DNA from: Selaginella tamariscina
Lineage: Eukaryota > Streptophyta > Lycopodiopsida > Selaginellales > Selaginellaceae
Direction of reading: 5' to 3'
Assembly: GCA_003024785.1 (NCBI GenBank)
Contig: PUQB01000070.1
Span: 649,699 to 713,698 of the forward strand
DNA: 64,000 nucleotides
The notes under the pieces: generated by a model
Told to the model about the DNA's origin: nothing
Database searches by the model: none
The model's input: only the letters and a program-made list of their open reading frames with translations
Shown: positions 11,565 to 23,597 of the stretch, piece after piece
Position numbering within the stretch: the stretch's first letter is position 1
Layout of the letters: every line of letters begins with the position of its first letter
Translations under genes and position numbers: made by a program

Positions 11565-14062
11565 GAAGAGAAAAGTGTCGTGTCCTCACGACAAAGAGCT
11601 TCCTTTCATCGGGCGTCTTATAAGTAAGTGGTACTATTCCAGTGGCTAGATATTGTGTAATATGATCTAACCACCTTAATGGAACATCCACACGAAATAA
11701 ACTGCATCAGGAAAGTCATCCATAGTACGAATAGGAAGTTCGCCTGTTTTAATACGACTTAAATGATCAGCCTGTTCGTGTTGCTTTCCAGGTTTATGAA
11801 TTATTTCAAAATCATATTCCTGCAGAAGTAGGAACCACCTGGCTAACCTTCCTGTAAGTACAGGTTTATTAAGTAAATATAATAAAGCTTATGATCCACA
11901 AAAAGTTTTACTTTATTAGCCAAAAGATAATGTCTAAATTTGTGGATGCATATACCATACCCAATGCTTCCTTTTCTGTAGTAGTGTAATTTACCTCTGC
12001 AGGTGTGAGCCTGCGACTAGCATAATAAATAGGGACGATCCTTACCGTCCTCTTGCATTTGCGTAAGGACAGCTCCTATAGCAATATCAGAGGCATCAAC
12101 TTGTACATGGAATTCCCGATCCCACTTGGGACTAACCAATATGGGGGCTTTAATAAGAGCCGTCCGAAGGTTATCAAATGCCTCTTGACACTCTGAAGTC
12201 CAAATATATGGCACATCAACCTTAAGCAAGTCGGTTAAAGGTTTGGCGAGTTTAGCATAATGCTTTATAAACCGCCTATGGTAGCCTATTTTGCCTAAAA
12301 ACCTTCGTAACTCCTTTATATCCTGTGGTGGTTGTAGGCTAAGGATAACCTTAACCTTGTCCTGATCAACCAATATTCCTTCCCTACAAACCACATGTCC
12401 TAAAAGGACTCCTGATTTAACAAAAAAATTACATTTTTCTGGATTTAAAGCAACTGAATTTTGTCTGCATTTCTGGAAACATTTTTCCAAACACTGTAAA
12501 TGTTCCTGTTTTGTACTATACACACTAAAGTCATCCATAAAGACTTTCATAAAATCTAAAAGGTATTCACGAAAGGTATCCGTTATAATTCTTTGAAACG
12601 TAAAGGGTGCATTACATAAGCCAAAAGGCATAACCCTATAGGCATAGGCACCCCACGGACTTATAAAAGCGGTCTTATGTTGATCTGCTGGAGCTACCAT
12701 CACCTGATTATATCCTGAAAAGCCATCCATAAAGGAATACATTTCATGGCCTGCGACATTATCCAGCATTTCCTCTGTGAAAGGAATAGGAAAGATATCC
12801 TTAGTTGTAACATCATTTAGCTTTTTATAATTGACACACACTCTTAGCTTCCCATTCTTTTTAGGGACGATCACGAGTGGTGACAACCATTGCGCTCCTT
12901 GTATAGGATATATAAAGCCAACCTTCAACAGTTTATCAATTTCCTCTTTCACCAATTTAGCATAGTTAGGATTCATCCTGTATGCACTTTGTTTAGCCGG
13001 TTGGCATCCCGGCAATAATTGAATAGTGTGCATACATATCTCTGGTGGTATTCCTTTAAGATCCTGATAGGACCATGCAAATACATCCTTGTATTTGGCT
13101 AACAACATCAATCCTTTATTCCTAAAATCGGATCCAATCCTTGAGCTATATTTAATATCTTAGGTTCCATTTCTGTACCTATATTAACTTGCTCTAAAGG
13201 ATCATTCGTGTAGATATATGTATATTCAGCAGGTTGTTCCTGCAAATTCATTTCATAAGGAACAGACTTATAAAATTTTTCCTGCAACCCAGATTGTTCT
13301 GTTCCTGTTCCTTTTGAAAGATGCTTTTCTTTCCTTCAGAATGGCATATAAATCAATCTCTGCAAGAGCTTTTAGATCAGGATATGTTTTTAAAATTTGC
13401 TCTTCCTCCTGATCATCCAAGCCCCGCACCCAATCATACCCTTCCAATGCAACTGGCCGATCCTTCTGTGCTAAGTATCCCTTAGCATAAGTATGAATAT
13501 CGACCTTCAAGTCACCTTGTTCTATTGTCATTTTTCCTGAGCCCCAATCCTGCACCGCTTGGGCCACCTTAAGCCAAGGTCGTCCTAACAACATAGTATA
13601 TGTTGCATCCTGTCCTTCCATTCGTAGGACAATTAAGGATATTTTGTATTTAAGTCCTTTAACGGATATAGTGACTGCTCTCACAATGCCCAATGGCCTT
13701 ACACTTCGTTGATCAGCCATTTTAAGGTTAAATGGAGCCGGTTGGATAGGTCCTAAACCCATCTTTTTACATTCTCCTTCCTCAATAAAATTCACACCTG
13801 AACCTCCATCTATTAATACTCTCTTTAACTTATTCCTTCCCACATATACTGTGATGCAAGGAACATGTCCATCATAATCACCTTCATACAGTACTTCCTT
13901 ATCCATTTTACAAACTGTATATCCTTCACGTGAAGGTGATGTTTGCTGAACTAAACTTAATGCATTTAATATCTGGTTTCTTATATAAGGAGCTACCTTT
14001 ATCAACTGTCCAAGCGTAACCTTTACCTCCTGATTGATAGCTTGGTGATACATGGAGTCCAT
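11565..14062 (-). mobile_element. Protease, RT and RNase H region of the young Gypsy element
   Basis: A retropepsin-like domain lies at about 13450-13930 ('VLIDGGSGVNFI'). RT lies at about 12200-13100, with 'PLVIVPKKNGKLRVCVNYKKLN', 'GFSGYNQ', 'FGLCNAPFTFQR' and the catalytic box as 'FMDD'. RNase H-like sequence follows towards 11565. All read on the minus strand in the order protease, RT, RNase H, then integrase, as in Ty3/Gypsy. Confidence 0.9.
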
Positions 14063-14379
14063 TGTTTATCATGTAATGGTAATAATGAAAAACTTTGTTC
14101 ACCTTTATCTATGAAAAACTTTGTTCACCTTTATCTATATCACCTTTGTCTGTACCTTCTGATTCGTTATCAGTCTGACCTTTCTGGTCAGGATCCTGCT
14201 CCTGCTTGCTTACATTTTCCTGTAACAAGCTCTCCTTCTTGTTAGGAATAGTAACTACTCACCTTCTCCATAACAAGAGGATTCCTTCTTCTTCTCTTGA
14301 AGAGCTATAACTGCCCTTGCAACGGGTGGATACTCATCCTTTTCTCCTCTATTTGAATAAGCCGTGTTGTAGGCTGTAC

Positions 14380-16026
14380 ATTAGTCGTTCTGGTGGAAGT
14401 AGGAGGTTGTACATTCCGCCTGGACATTCCCTAGAGATATGTCCTGTTTCACCACATGTATAACAAACCTGGGAAGGAAAATTCCTACCCTGTGGTCCTT
14501 GTTTATCATTTCCTTGTTTATAGGAATCATTTCTGCCTCTTTGACCTTGATATGGTCTTTCCTCTCCTCTATATTGCCTATCATTTCTTTTAGATAAGGT
14601 CTATCATTCTGCCATGCCTTATATGGACCATTTCTTCCTGCATAATACCTTTCCTCTCTTTTCGTAAGGATTATCATTCCTTCTTCATAATATCCAGTAT
14701 TCCTGTTCTGATAAGGAACTTCATTCCTTCTGTCATACACATTGTTTCTGTTCTCATAAGGAATGACATTATCATTCCTATCATTCCACGATTCCTGTTA
14801 GGTGGGAACCTTCTAGGAGGTGGACGTTCATCCATTCTCCTTTCTCTCTCTATACTAGCCACATTCTGGTTCAGGAAATGTTGCAGTTTCGGGCCACATG
14901 TCCTTCCTTTCCACAGATTTGGCATGTAGGCAGTTGCAGCCTACATTCCTCCACCGTATGGCCCGGATTGTTACATTTAGTACACCATACTTTTTCCTTT
15001 AACTCCTCTTTAACTGTCATTCCTTTTAAAGTTTTCATCATTTGAGCCAATGCTTTCTCATCTATAGGATATTTTCGAACTTTTACTACATCAGCTTCCT
15101 CTTCCTCTTCATCAGAGGATTCTTCCTTTCTTCCATATACTTTCAACTTTCCTTCTGCAATCTTTTCTATCTGCCTTCTCTTTTCTCATATATTTTTAAT
15201 TGATTAATGAGATCCTCTCTATCCTTTTCATTGATAGTAAGTGCTAGATCTCTATATGGTTTTAGCAACCCTTGCTTATACCATTGCAATAAGGCATCCA
15301 TCTTCACATATGCCTTACACTTTTTCTCATGTTTCTTAAAACGGTGTGTATATTCATCTATCTTTTCTGTTTTGCCTTGAAGGATAGTCCTTAACTTCTC
15401 TAAATGTTCCTCCGGCAATTCCTCCTTTCTGAAATATTCCTTAAATGCATCAGTAACCTTCTGATAATTCTCTCTGACTTCCTTTTCTAAATCATAATAC
15501 CAGTCAGAGGCATTTCCTTTCAATGTATGTGGAAATATAAGCAGCCTTTCTGCATCCGTCACCTTATACAGTTTTACTACCTCTTCAAACTGTTGTAAGT
15601 GCCTTTTCGGATTTTCCTTCTTTCCTGCAGAGAATGTGGGATACATCACCGTACCCCCAAACATTCCCGGAAAAGTGCCATATTTGTAATAATCCTTTGC
15701 TCTGGTGTATTTCCTCTTACACCTTCCTCCCTTCCTCTTCGGGAGTTCTCAGGAGATCCTTCTCCTTGCAATCTCGGTATATGAACAGGCACTCCTCCTC
15801 TCACTGTTTCCTCTAAACCAGCTGTTTGATACTGCCTCCAATTCTCTGGATCAGCCTCAGATTTCTGTATTGTTTCTGCAATATCCTCTACTATCTTGCC
15901 AAGGATATTTTGACGTCTATTTTCGTCAGTTTCAGGTTGCTGTTGGGCAGCCACTCTATTGGCCTGCCTTTGGTTCCTCTGATCAGCTAAGGCTGGATCA
16001 GGACGATGGTTCCTCCACGGTTCCAT
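14380..16026 (-). mobile_element. Gag region of the young Gypsy element
   Basis: A capsid-like segment at about 15167-15664 carries the retrotransposon gag pattern (aromatic 'ASDWYYDLE', 'FKEYFRKEE'). A CCHC knuckle near 14890-14990 has the spacing C-x2-C-x4-H-x4-C, and is followed by an Arg/Asn-rich tail. A primer binding site-like sequence, TGGCGACCACGATGGG, lies just inside the 5' LTR on the minus strand (about 16140-16156). It resembles the tRNA-Arg-type primer sites of Tat/Ogre elements. Confidence 0.85.
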
Positions 16027-16157
16027 TCATTCCTTCTCCTTTACACATCTGGCTCTACACCTTCCGAGCCTTTTTTAGAATGAGATTTCTATCTTTTTAG
16101 CCTCTTTTCTCAATGAATGCTAACACTGCAATGGCGAAACCCATCGTGGTCGCCAAT

Positions 16158-16707
16158 TGTTAAACAGGAAAAGGGCTCTCTGCCTCACCTTTTCCTATTT
16201 AACCTGTTTCCTTCATGCAGACAGGAAACCTTTCATACAACGTACAGGAAAGGCTATACCCTTTCCTTTCTCAACTCTCAATATATCTGTATATATATAT
16301 CAGACTTCTCCCAGTGCCACTATGACTGGTCTCCAAAGTCAAGGGCAAGAACGGATTTTGGCTATTGCCTTGTTAGATCCATTCATTGAGAGCAAACATA
16401 CACACACACAAGATTCTCTAATATGCACCTTTCATTACTAACATGAATAAAAGACAAAGTGTAGAGAACCTTTATCTCCTGCTGAACTTCAAATGGAGAC
16501 CCCTCCTTCCTTGCCCTAACTTCCCTTAACTACTCTTCCTCTCGCCACGTCATCCTTTACCCTTTTCCTTTTCCTTTTCCTTACCTTTTCCTCTCGGTAA
16601 GGATTTTCCTCTTCCAAAGCCTTTCCTTCCATACTTACTACGGACCTTCCTACCCTTATTCTCTCTACAGTAGGATGTCCTATGCTCCTAATATTTTACC
16701 TTTAACA
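16158..16707 (-). repeat. 5' LTR of the young Gypsy element
   Basis: This 550-bp LTR is the near-identical partner of 7562-8108 and ends at the ATCCT duplication (16708-16712). Confidence 0.95.
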
Positions 16708-18139
16708 ATCCTGTATTCGGAATCCTGTATCCTGTATCGGGTCGTGATAGCACCTCCTCCCTAAAGACGAGTTTCACGAGTCTTGGGACCTAATTTAGTA
16801 GGATAATGCCAATGGAAAGTAGCAACCTTGGAAGAAGCATAGAGTAAGTTGGATGCAGATTCCCAAGTGCGATCAGTAGGCAAATAACCTTTCCAATCCA
16901 CCAAGTATTGAAGTTAGCAGTGATGAAGACGAGAATCAAGGAGAGAAGAAGGATGATACGGCTCCAAAAGGAGGTGTGAAACATAGGATGATTTCACCGT
17001 AGATAGTACTCGAGTCGGAAAGCTACAGGTTTTGACCTTCGCCACAATCCTGTAAGGGCCCAATCGTTAAAAATCCAACTTAGAAGAAGGCATGTTGGTG
17101 CAAATATGTCGACGAAGAAGCCAACAAGATCAACCAATCTTGTATGCAGGTGCCGCTGACGGTGAGCATGATGCTTGTATCGTTTCTGTGTCTGCTAAAG
17201 ATGAACCCGAAGATCATCCTGTACCTGACAAAGATGCTGGAGACGATCTGTACTGCAGAAGCGGAAGAAGGAGAAGCTGGAGGAGCAAAGTCAAAACGTG
17301 GATGGTGGCCTGTAAGAGCAAAGAAAGGTGTCTGGCAGTAGATGCGTGAACGGAGTTGTTGTAGGTAAACTCCGCCATTGGAAGAAGTTCCAACCAGTAA
17401 CTGATGAAGCAACGAAGATACTGTTCCAAGGTCTGAATTGTGCGTTCTGATTGCCCATCAGTTTGCGATGATATCCTGAAGAAAGATCTGTTTAACCTGT
17501 AGACTCTGAAGAAACTCTCGCCAAATTGGACATGAATTATGGACCTCGATCGGAAAAATGCTCTCAGGAAGATCATGATGTCAGAACACTTCACGGATCA
17601 CCAACTCAGCAATTGTCTGACATGTAGTTGTCTTGTTGCAGGGTAGGAAATGAGCCTGCTTGGTGAAATGGTCCACCACACAAGAACTGTATTGAATCCA
17701 GAGAAAGAGGAAGATCTGTGAGGAAATCCATAGAAATGGATCTTCAAGGAGCAGAAGGAACAGAAAGAGGACGAAGAAGACCAGAGGATGCATGACGAGG
17801 CATCTTCAACCTGTTACAGGTGTCACAGCTCCGTACAAACCTTTTCACAAACCTCGCAACCCAGGCCACCAATAGTTGCGAGTCACCAACTTCACTATCT
17901 TGGCCTGTCCTGTAGCCGGGGTATCATGATAATCCTGTACCACACGAGTCCTGGAAACACTAACATGAATGTACAGGAGACCTTCCCGGTACAGGAGTCC
18001 ATCCTATCTAGTCAACAACTTGTAGTCTGAACAGGAACTGGAGGAAGAGGAACTTGCAATGTCAGGACTAATGTGTGAGAACACATTCTTTGCCAAGTTA
18101 TCTGTAGCCAACTGCGAACGAATGTCCTGTAGAAGTGTT

Positions 18140-18700
18140 GAATCTGCTGGAGCCTAATGAACCTGTAGTGCTGATGAACTGAAAGGAGGTGAATCTTGTT
18201 GAGGAGGAACCTTTGACATTGATACAGGATTGGAAGAACCTTGTACAAGAATCTGCAAACTTATAAGAGTGGAGAAAACTTGCAGATGTGCTAAGGAACT
18301 AACATGAGGTGAATCCTGTCGAGGAGTCTTCAACACTGATATAGGATTGGAAGAACCTTGTACAGGTTGTGAATGCACAGGAGTGAGGAGAGCCTGAGAA
18401 TGTGCTGACGAACTGACAAGAGGTGGATCCTGTTGAGGAGGAACCTTCGACACTGATACAGGATTGGAAGAACCCTGTATAAGAATCCGCAAACTTACAG
18501 AAGTGGAAAAAGCCTGCGGATGTGCTGAGGAACTGACATGAGGTGATTTTGTCGAGGAGGAGTCTTCGACACTGATATAGGATTGGAAGAACCCTGTATA
18601 GGAATTCGCGAATTTACAAGAGTGGAGAAAGCCTGCGGATGTGCTGAGGAACTGACATGAAGTAAATCCTGTCGAGGAGGAGTCTTCAACACTGATACAG
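18140..18700 (-). repeat. 120-bp tandem repeat inside chromovirus A
   Basis: Four to five imperfect copies of a unit of about 117-121 bp lie between the protease and integrase regions of element A. Landmarks such as 'gaggagtcttc', 'ataggattggaagaacc' and 'gatgtgctgaggaactgac' recur at this spacing. On the coding strand the unit reads as a Ser/Pro-rich stretch of about 40 residues containing 'QGSSNPISVSK'. Confidence 0.8.
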
Positions 18701-18769
18701 AAATAGGCACGGTCAATCCTGGAGCTTGTACTGCCTTAGACACTAAGGACATATCCTGCAAGTAGGAAG

Positions 18770-20158
18770 GTACAGGATTGATCTTGGTTGCTGGAGAGGA
18801 AAACGTGAGCGTCCTAGACCTCCAGTCGATTTGCAGATTTGTAACCACGAACCATGGCATACCCAAAATGATGGGAGTCGACTGAGTCTTGATCAAGTTG
18901 AAGAAAATTGAATAGTTGAATGCGCCATGACTGCAAGAGAAAGGTGTGGTAGCATGAGTAACTGCGCCTGAAGCAATTAGACGACCATCGGCCACCTCTA
19001 TAGGAACTGCATGCTTTAACTTCACCACCGGAATGCCATGCTGAGTTGCAAAAGTGTCATCCATGAAGCATGCATTTGCACTAGTGTCTAATAGGGCAAA
19101 CTCCTTGAGCTCTCGATTGTTGAGGCGAATGTGTATAGGAAACTTGAGTGATGAAATGGTATGAGCAACACCAATGGAGCCTGCACCTACGTCCAACTTC
19201 GCGGTTCCTAGACAGAGTGGACATTGAACTTCGACTTGAACTTCACGCGTCTTGAACTTTCTGGCTTTAGTAGGACATTTTGCCACCTTGTGTCCTACTT
19301 CACCACAATAAGCATAAGTTCTCACTGTGGCGACGTTGCTTCTCAGCAGCAAAAAGTGAGCCACGCTTGTATTTCTCAACCTCCATAGCAGAAGGTGTCG
19401 CAGGAACATGTACCACAGCTGTAGGATTGATTTGCAGGAACTACTGACGGGATTTTTCCTGACGACGCTTGAATAAATGGTTGTCACAGCGAACGGCCTA
19501 TTGCATGATCTCTGCTAAGGTCTAGGCATTTGGTAACGTAAGGAGAAGGTCCTTCATGTCATCCCTCAACCCAAAACAGAAATGCTTGATCAATGCAGTT
19601 TCGTCCCATGGAACGTTCGTGCAAAGTTGATAAAATTCGGATGCATATACAGAAGCTGATCGGGATCCTTGTGTGAGCTTGCGTAACTTCGTGCATGCGA
19701 ATGGTACTTATCAGGATTTCAAAGCAGGCTTCAAAGGCAGCCACGAATCCTTCAAAGTCTTCCATCAAAGGGTCGTCACGCTCCAGCAAAGGGGCAACCC
19801 AAGCCCGTGGAGATTCAACTAGTAGAGATGCCAAAAGGCCAACCTTTTGTGCATCAGTCGAGTAGCGGCGTGGTTGCATGCGGATCAAAAGCCTAATCTG
19901 ATTTAGGAAACCTTGAAAATCGGCACGATTACCACTGAACTTCTCTGGCATGCTGATTTTTGGCTCTGACGAAGAGTTCGATGGAGAGGAAACCACAGAT
20001 GCTTAAGAAAGAGCTTGCGTAGCAGCTTTGGAGGATGCATTAGTAGCTGCATGCGCTGCGTTAGTGGAACCTTGCAAACTTGTGACCACTTGGCGCAAAG
20101 TGGCCAGCTCATGAAGTAACATTTGATGCTTGCGTTGAAATTGCTCAAAAACAGCCAT
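18770..20158 (-). mobile_element. Gag and protease region of chromovirus A
   Basis: Gag begins at 20158 with a coiled-coil-like stretch ('MAVFEQFQRKHQML') and includes a capsid block ('KFSGNRADFQGFLNQI'). A knuckle ('YCGEVGHKVAKCP') follows at about 19270-19310. The retropepsin region has 'FALLDTSANACF', 'EVADGRLIASG' and 'IILGMPWF', a layout typical of chromoviruses. Confidence 0.85.
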
Positions 20159-20251
20159 GATTTATGAAAGAAAAAGGGAAACGAAGGAAAAGAATCAAGG
20201 GAAAAAAAGTAGCTAGGAAACGGAGAGCTATGAAAGGAGTTACTATCAAAC

Positions 20252-21028
20252 TGTCAAGTCACGATCTAGGAACAAGGAAAAGAGCAGGATTCTGAGGACA
20301 AGGGAGCTTGACTTAGGAGCAGGACAAGGAGCAGGATAAGAACTGGAGCAGGATAGCAGGACAAGGAGCAAGATAGGAACCGGAGCAGGATAGCAATACA
20401 AGGAGCAGAATAGGAAATGGAGCAGGATAGCAGGACAAGGAGCTGGATAAGAACTGGAGTAAGATAGCAAGACAAGGAGCTGGATAGGAACCGGAGCAAG
20501 ATAGCAAGACTAAAAGCAGGACATGAACTAGGAACTCAGGAGTAGGACAAGGTGCAAGATAGGAACCAGGAACTCAGGAGTCATGAGTAGGACAGGATCT
20601 AGGAGTAAGACGGGAGCAGGACAAGATCTAGGAGCAAGACAAGAACATGATAGGATCCGGGAGTAAAACAGGAGCAGGACAGGAAGGCGCAAGACAGGAT
20701 CCAGAAGCAAGACAGGAACATGACAGGATCCGGGAGTGAGACAAGGAGCAAGATAAGAACAAGAATGATCATAAAATGACTGGTGTTGATAATAACTAAT
20801 TGTACAACAATTAGGTCGGAGCTTTTATGCTCACAACTCCAAGAGTTAATCTAGGCATGAGTGCTAAAAGTGGTTGCATGCATCTAAAAGTGGTTGCATG
20901 CATGCAGAGGCTAAGATGAGTCCACATGTCCCTTATCCTCTAGGCATATCATGTGGCATATCTTGTAGGAATATCCTGTAACCCGTATCCTGTATCCGGA
21001 ATTCTGTACCCTGTATCGAGTCGTGACA
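20252..21028 (-). repeat. 5' LTR of chromovirus A
   Basis: This 777-bp LTR reads TGTCACGACTCG... to ...GTGACTTGACA on the minus strand. Positions about 20270-20760 hold the same purine-rich tandem array as 6850-7370. The array explains why this LTR is almost twice as long as that of copy B. Confidence 0.88.
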
Positions 21029-22807
21029 CAGATTACAAGTTATTTACCATACAGGACGGACTCATGTACCGGGAAGGTCTCTTGTACGTTCCTGTTGGTG
21101 TTTGCAGGACTCGTGTGGTACAGGATTGTCATGATACCCCGGCTACAGGACATTTTGATGTGGCCAAGACAGTTGAGTTGGTGACTCACAACTATTGGTG
21201 GCCTGGGTTGCGAGGTTTTGTGGACAAGTTTGTACAGAGTTGTGACACCTGCAATAGGTCGAAGATGCCTTGTCACGCGCCCTTTGGTCTTCTTCGTCCT
21301 CTTCCTGTTTCTTCTGCTCCTTGGAGATCTATTTCTATAGATTTACTCACATATCTTCCTCCTTCTCGTGGATTTGATGTAGTTCTTGTGGTGGTTGACC
21401 GTTTCACCAAACATGCTCATTTCCTATTATGTTACAAGACTTCTACAGGCCAGACAACTGCTAAGTTAGTGATCCGCGAAGTATTCCGACATCATGGTTT
21501 TCCTGAGAGCATTATTTCTAATCGAGACCCACAATTCATGTCCAAGTTTTGGTGAGAACTTCTTCAGAGTCTACAGGTTAAAGCGGACCTTTCTTCAGGA
21601 TACCATCCACAAATTGATGGGCAATCAGAACGCACGATTCAAACCTTGGAGTAATATCTTTGCTGCTTCATCAGTTACCAACAGGATAACTAGTTGGACC
21701 TTCTTTCAATAGTGGAGTTTGCCTACAACAACTCCATTCACGCATCTACAGACCAGACACCTTTCTTTGCTCTTACAAGCTACCATCTACATTTTGACTT
21801 TGCTCCTCCTACTTCTCCTTCTTCCACTCTGTAGTACAGGATCGTCTCCAACATCTTTGTCAGGTACATGAGGATCTCCGGGTTCATCTTCAGAAGGCAT
21901 AGGAACGGTACAAGTGTCATGTTGATGCTCATCGTCAACTGGCACCTGCATACAAGATTGGTGATCTCGTGTGGCTTCTTCGTTGGCATATTCGCACTAA
22001 TAGGCCTTCTTCTAAGTTGGATTTTCAACGATTAGGCCCTTACAGGATTGCGGATGAGGTCAATCCTGTAGCTTTCCGACTCGAGTTACCATCTACGGTG
22101 AAACACCTCTTTATTGGAGCCGTATCATCCTTTTTCTCTTCCTGGTCGTGCTTCTTCTCCTCCCCCTCCTATGGTCATTGACGGTGAACCTGAGTACAAA
22201 GTTTCAGCCATCCTTGATTCTCATCTTCATCGCTGCCAACTTCAATACTTGGTGGATTAGAAAGGTTATTTGCCTATCGATCGCACTTGGGAACCTGCAT
22301 CTAACTTACTCCATGCTTTCCATCGGCGTTATCCTGCTAAACCAGGTCCCAAGACTTGTGGAACTCGTCCTTAAGGAGGAGGTACTGTCACGACCCAATA
22401 CAGAATGCAGGATACAGGATATGCCTATAGGATATACCTACAGGCATATCTTATAGGATATACCTACAGGATATGCATGTAGGATATTCCTACAGGATAT
22501 GCCTATAAGATACTACAGGATATGCCTAGAGGATAAGGATCACTATTTTTAGCTCATGACCAAAAGACTCATGACCAAATTAGCTTAGAGTTGTGAGTAT
22601 AAAAGCTCCGACCTAATTGTTGTACAATCAATTATTATCAACACCAGTCTTTCTACGATCAATCTTGTCTTGTCTTACTCCTTGTCTCCTACTCTTGTCT
22701 TGTTCCTGGTTCCTAATTCTTGTCCTGCTCCTTGTCCTGCTTTTAAGTCAAACTTCTTTGTTCTCGGAATCCTGCTCACTTCCTTGTTCCTGGATCGTGG
22801 CTTGACA
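21029..22807 (+). mobile_element. Chromovirus B, 3' part with one LTR
   Basis: A second copy of the same family lies in the opposite orientation. It begins abruptly at the end of A's LTR. The integrase zinc domain and core are open at 20953-21555 ('HNYWWPGLRGFVDKFVQSC', 'WRSISIDLLT', 'VVVDRFTKHAHF'), followed by the C-terminal region and a chromodomain remnant (about 22230-22345). A polypurine tract (about 22370-22382) precedes the 3' LTR (22386-22807). The 5' half is not present. The copy is broken, with several interruptions. Confidence 0.85.
22386..22807 (+). repeat. 3' LTR of chromovirus B
   Basis: The LTR is 422 bp, TGTCACGACCC to GGCTTGACA. Its first 150 bp carry about ten imperfect copies of a 15-bp motif (tacaggatatgcctat and variants). 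The purine/pyrimidine array seen in A's LTRs is short here. Confidence 0.88.
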
Positions 22808-23597
22808 CTTGTCCTTCATCTGGACAACACCCACTTCCATTGGAACATGATTGGATGTTGAAGAAGTTCTAGGAACATGTGCCAATATAGGATACACACA
22901 TTATGTTGCACCCAGCAAGTTATCAAATCATTGTGCAATCTTCAAGGCCTCCTGCATAGTCAAGGGACCAAATCCCTCTACAAATCAGGGCAAAGAGCTA
23001 ACGCTCTGTCATGCTCAGATCCGCACAATTGACCAAGTTTTGAAACTTGATCCCAAATTGTTGAACGGTCTCTTCCAACACTTGTTTTAAGTCATGGAGC
23101 TCACGAAAAGCCGCAACAGAATCCTCAGGCTTACCAAAAGCTTGCTTGAATCGTTAAGACAAGATGTTCCAATTTTGTCAATCGAAAACAAGGACACCAT
23201 TGTACCATTGCAAGGCAAGTACTTGCAGACATGTTGGGAACTCTCTCAACCACTGGGATTCAGACCATCCATGGTCATCAACAATCCTTTGAAAGTGTTC
23301 CCACCAATGATACACATCCACTCCAACCTCCCCTTGAAAAACTCTGGATGAACACGTGAATTCGAATCCAAAAGGTGTGGAGTAGCACTCTATGGCATAC
23401 TGGCATTTTGCTGCATACCTTGGTGAATTTCCCACATGAGAATGGTCTAATTTGCCACGTTCAACTGTATCGCATCAAACAATTGCAACCACCTTTCTTT
23501 GTTCACCATCACAAACAATAACAACAATGGGAGAGGGAGACAAAAAGAACACAAAAAGAACTAAGCCTTCAAAGGATTACCCAACTTATGAAAGAGG
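22808..23597 (-). mobile_element. Gag region of the outer Gypsy element
   Basis: An open segment at 23178-23435 on the minus strand starts 'MGNSPRYAAKCQYAIE' and contains 'DVYHWWEHFQRIVDDHGW', which fits the conserved Trp/Phe pattern of Gypsy gag. The rest up to 22808 is decayed gag-like sequence. It lies directly inside the right LTR, as expected for a minus-strand element. Confidence 0.65.

Larger units (their letters stand above)
7562..16707 (-). mobile_element. Young non-chromovirus Ty3/Gypsy element (Tat/Athila-like)
   Basis: This 9,146-bp element has LTRs at 7562-8108 and 16158-16707, both with TGTTAAA...TTTAACA ends, and a perfect 5-bp target duplication ATCCT (7557-7561 and 16708-16712). 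Order on the minus strand is 5' LTR, primer site, gag, protease, RT, RNase H, integrase, a long extra coding region, purine tract, 3' LTR. RT upstream residues ('FAWSYQDLKGIPPEI') and the lack of a chromodomain fit the Tat/Athila side of Gypsy or a lycophyte relative. The two LTRs differ by about six substitutions and five short gaps, so insertion is recent, roughly half a million years under a rice-type clock. It is nearly full length but broken, with about ten interruptions of frame, some possibly assembly errors. Confidence 0.9.
6833..21028 (-). mobile_element. Chromovirus A (Ty3/Gypsy, Tekay-like), minus strand
   Basis: This is a Ty3/Gypsy element with a chromodomain, read on the minus strand. 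Its 5' LTR is 20252-21028. Its 3' LTR is 6833-7561 plus 16713-16749, split by the younger element at 7562-16707. Parts I recognise are gag (19560-20158), a CCHC knuckle with retropepsin-like protease (about 18770-19330), integrase (about 17000-18000) and a chromodomain (about 16800-16910, 'YLVDWKGY...RTWE'). RT was not recognised. A purine tract lies just before the 3' LTR at about 16750-16768. The element is broken, with many interruptions. The flanks (ACCAT on the left, CAGAT on the right) do not form a target duplication, so a rearrangement followed insertion. Confidence 0.8.

Noticed and set aside
18140-18700. CRISPR array or gene-encoded repeat protein
   Set aside because: The 120-bp units abut without spacers and lie within a chromovirus coding region.
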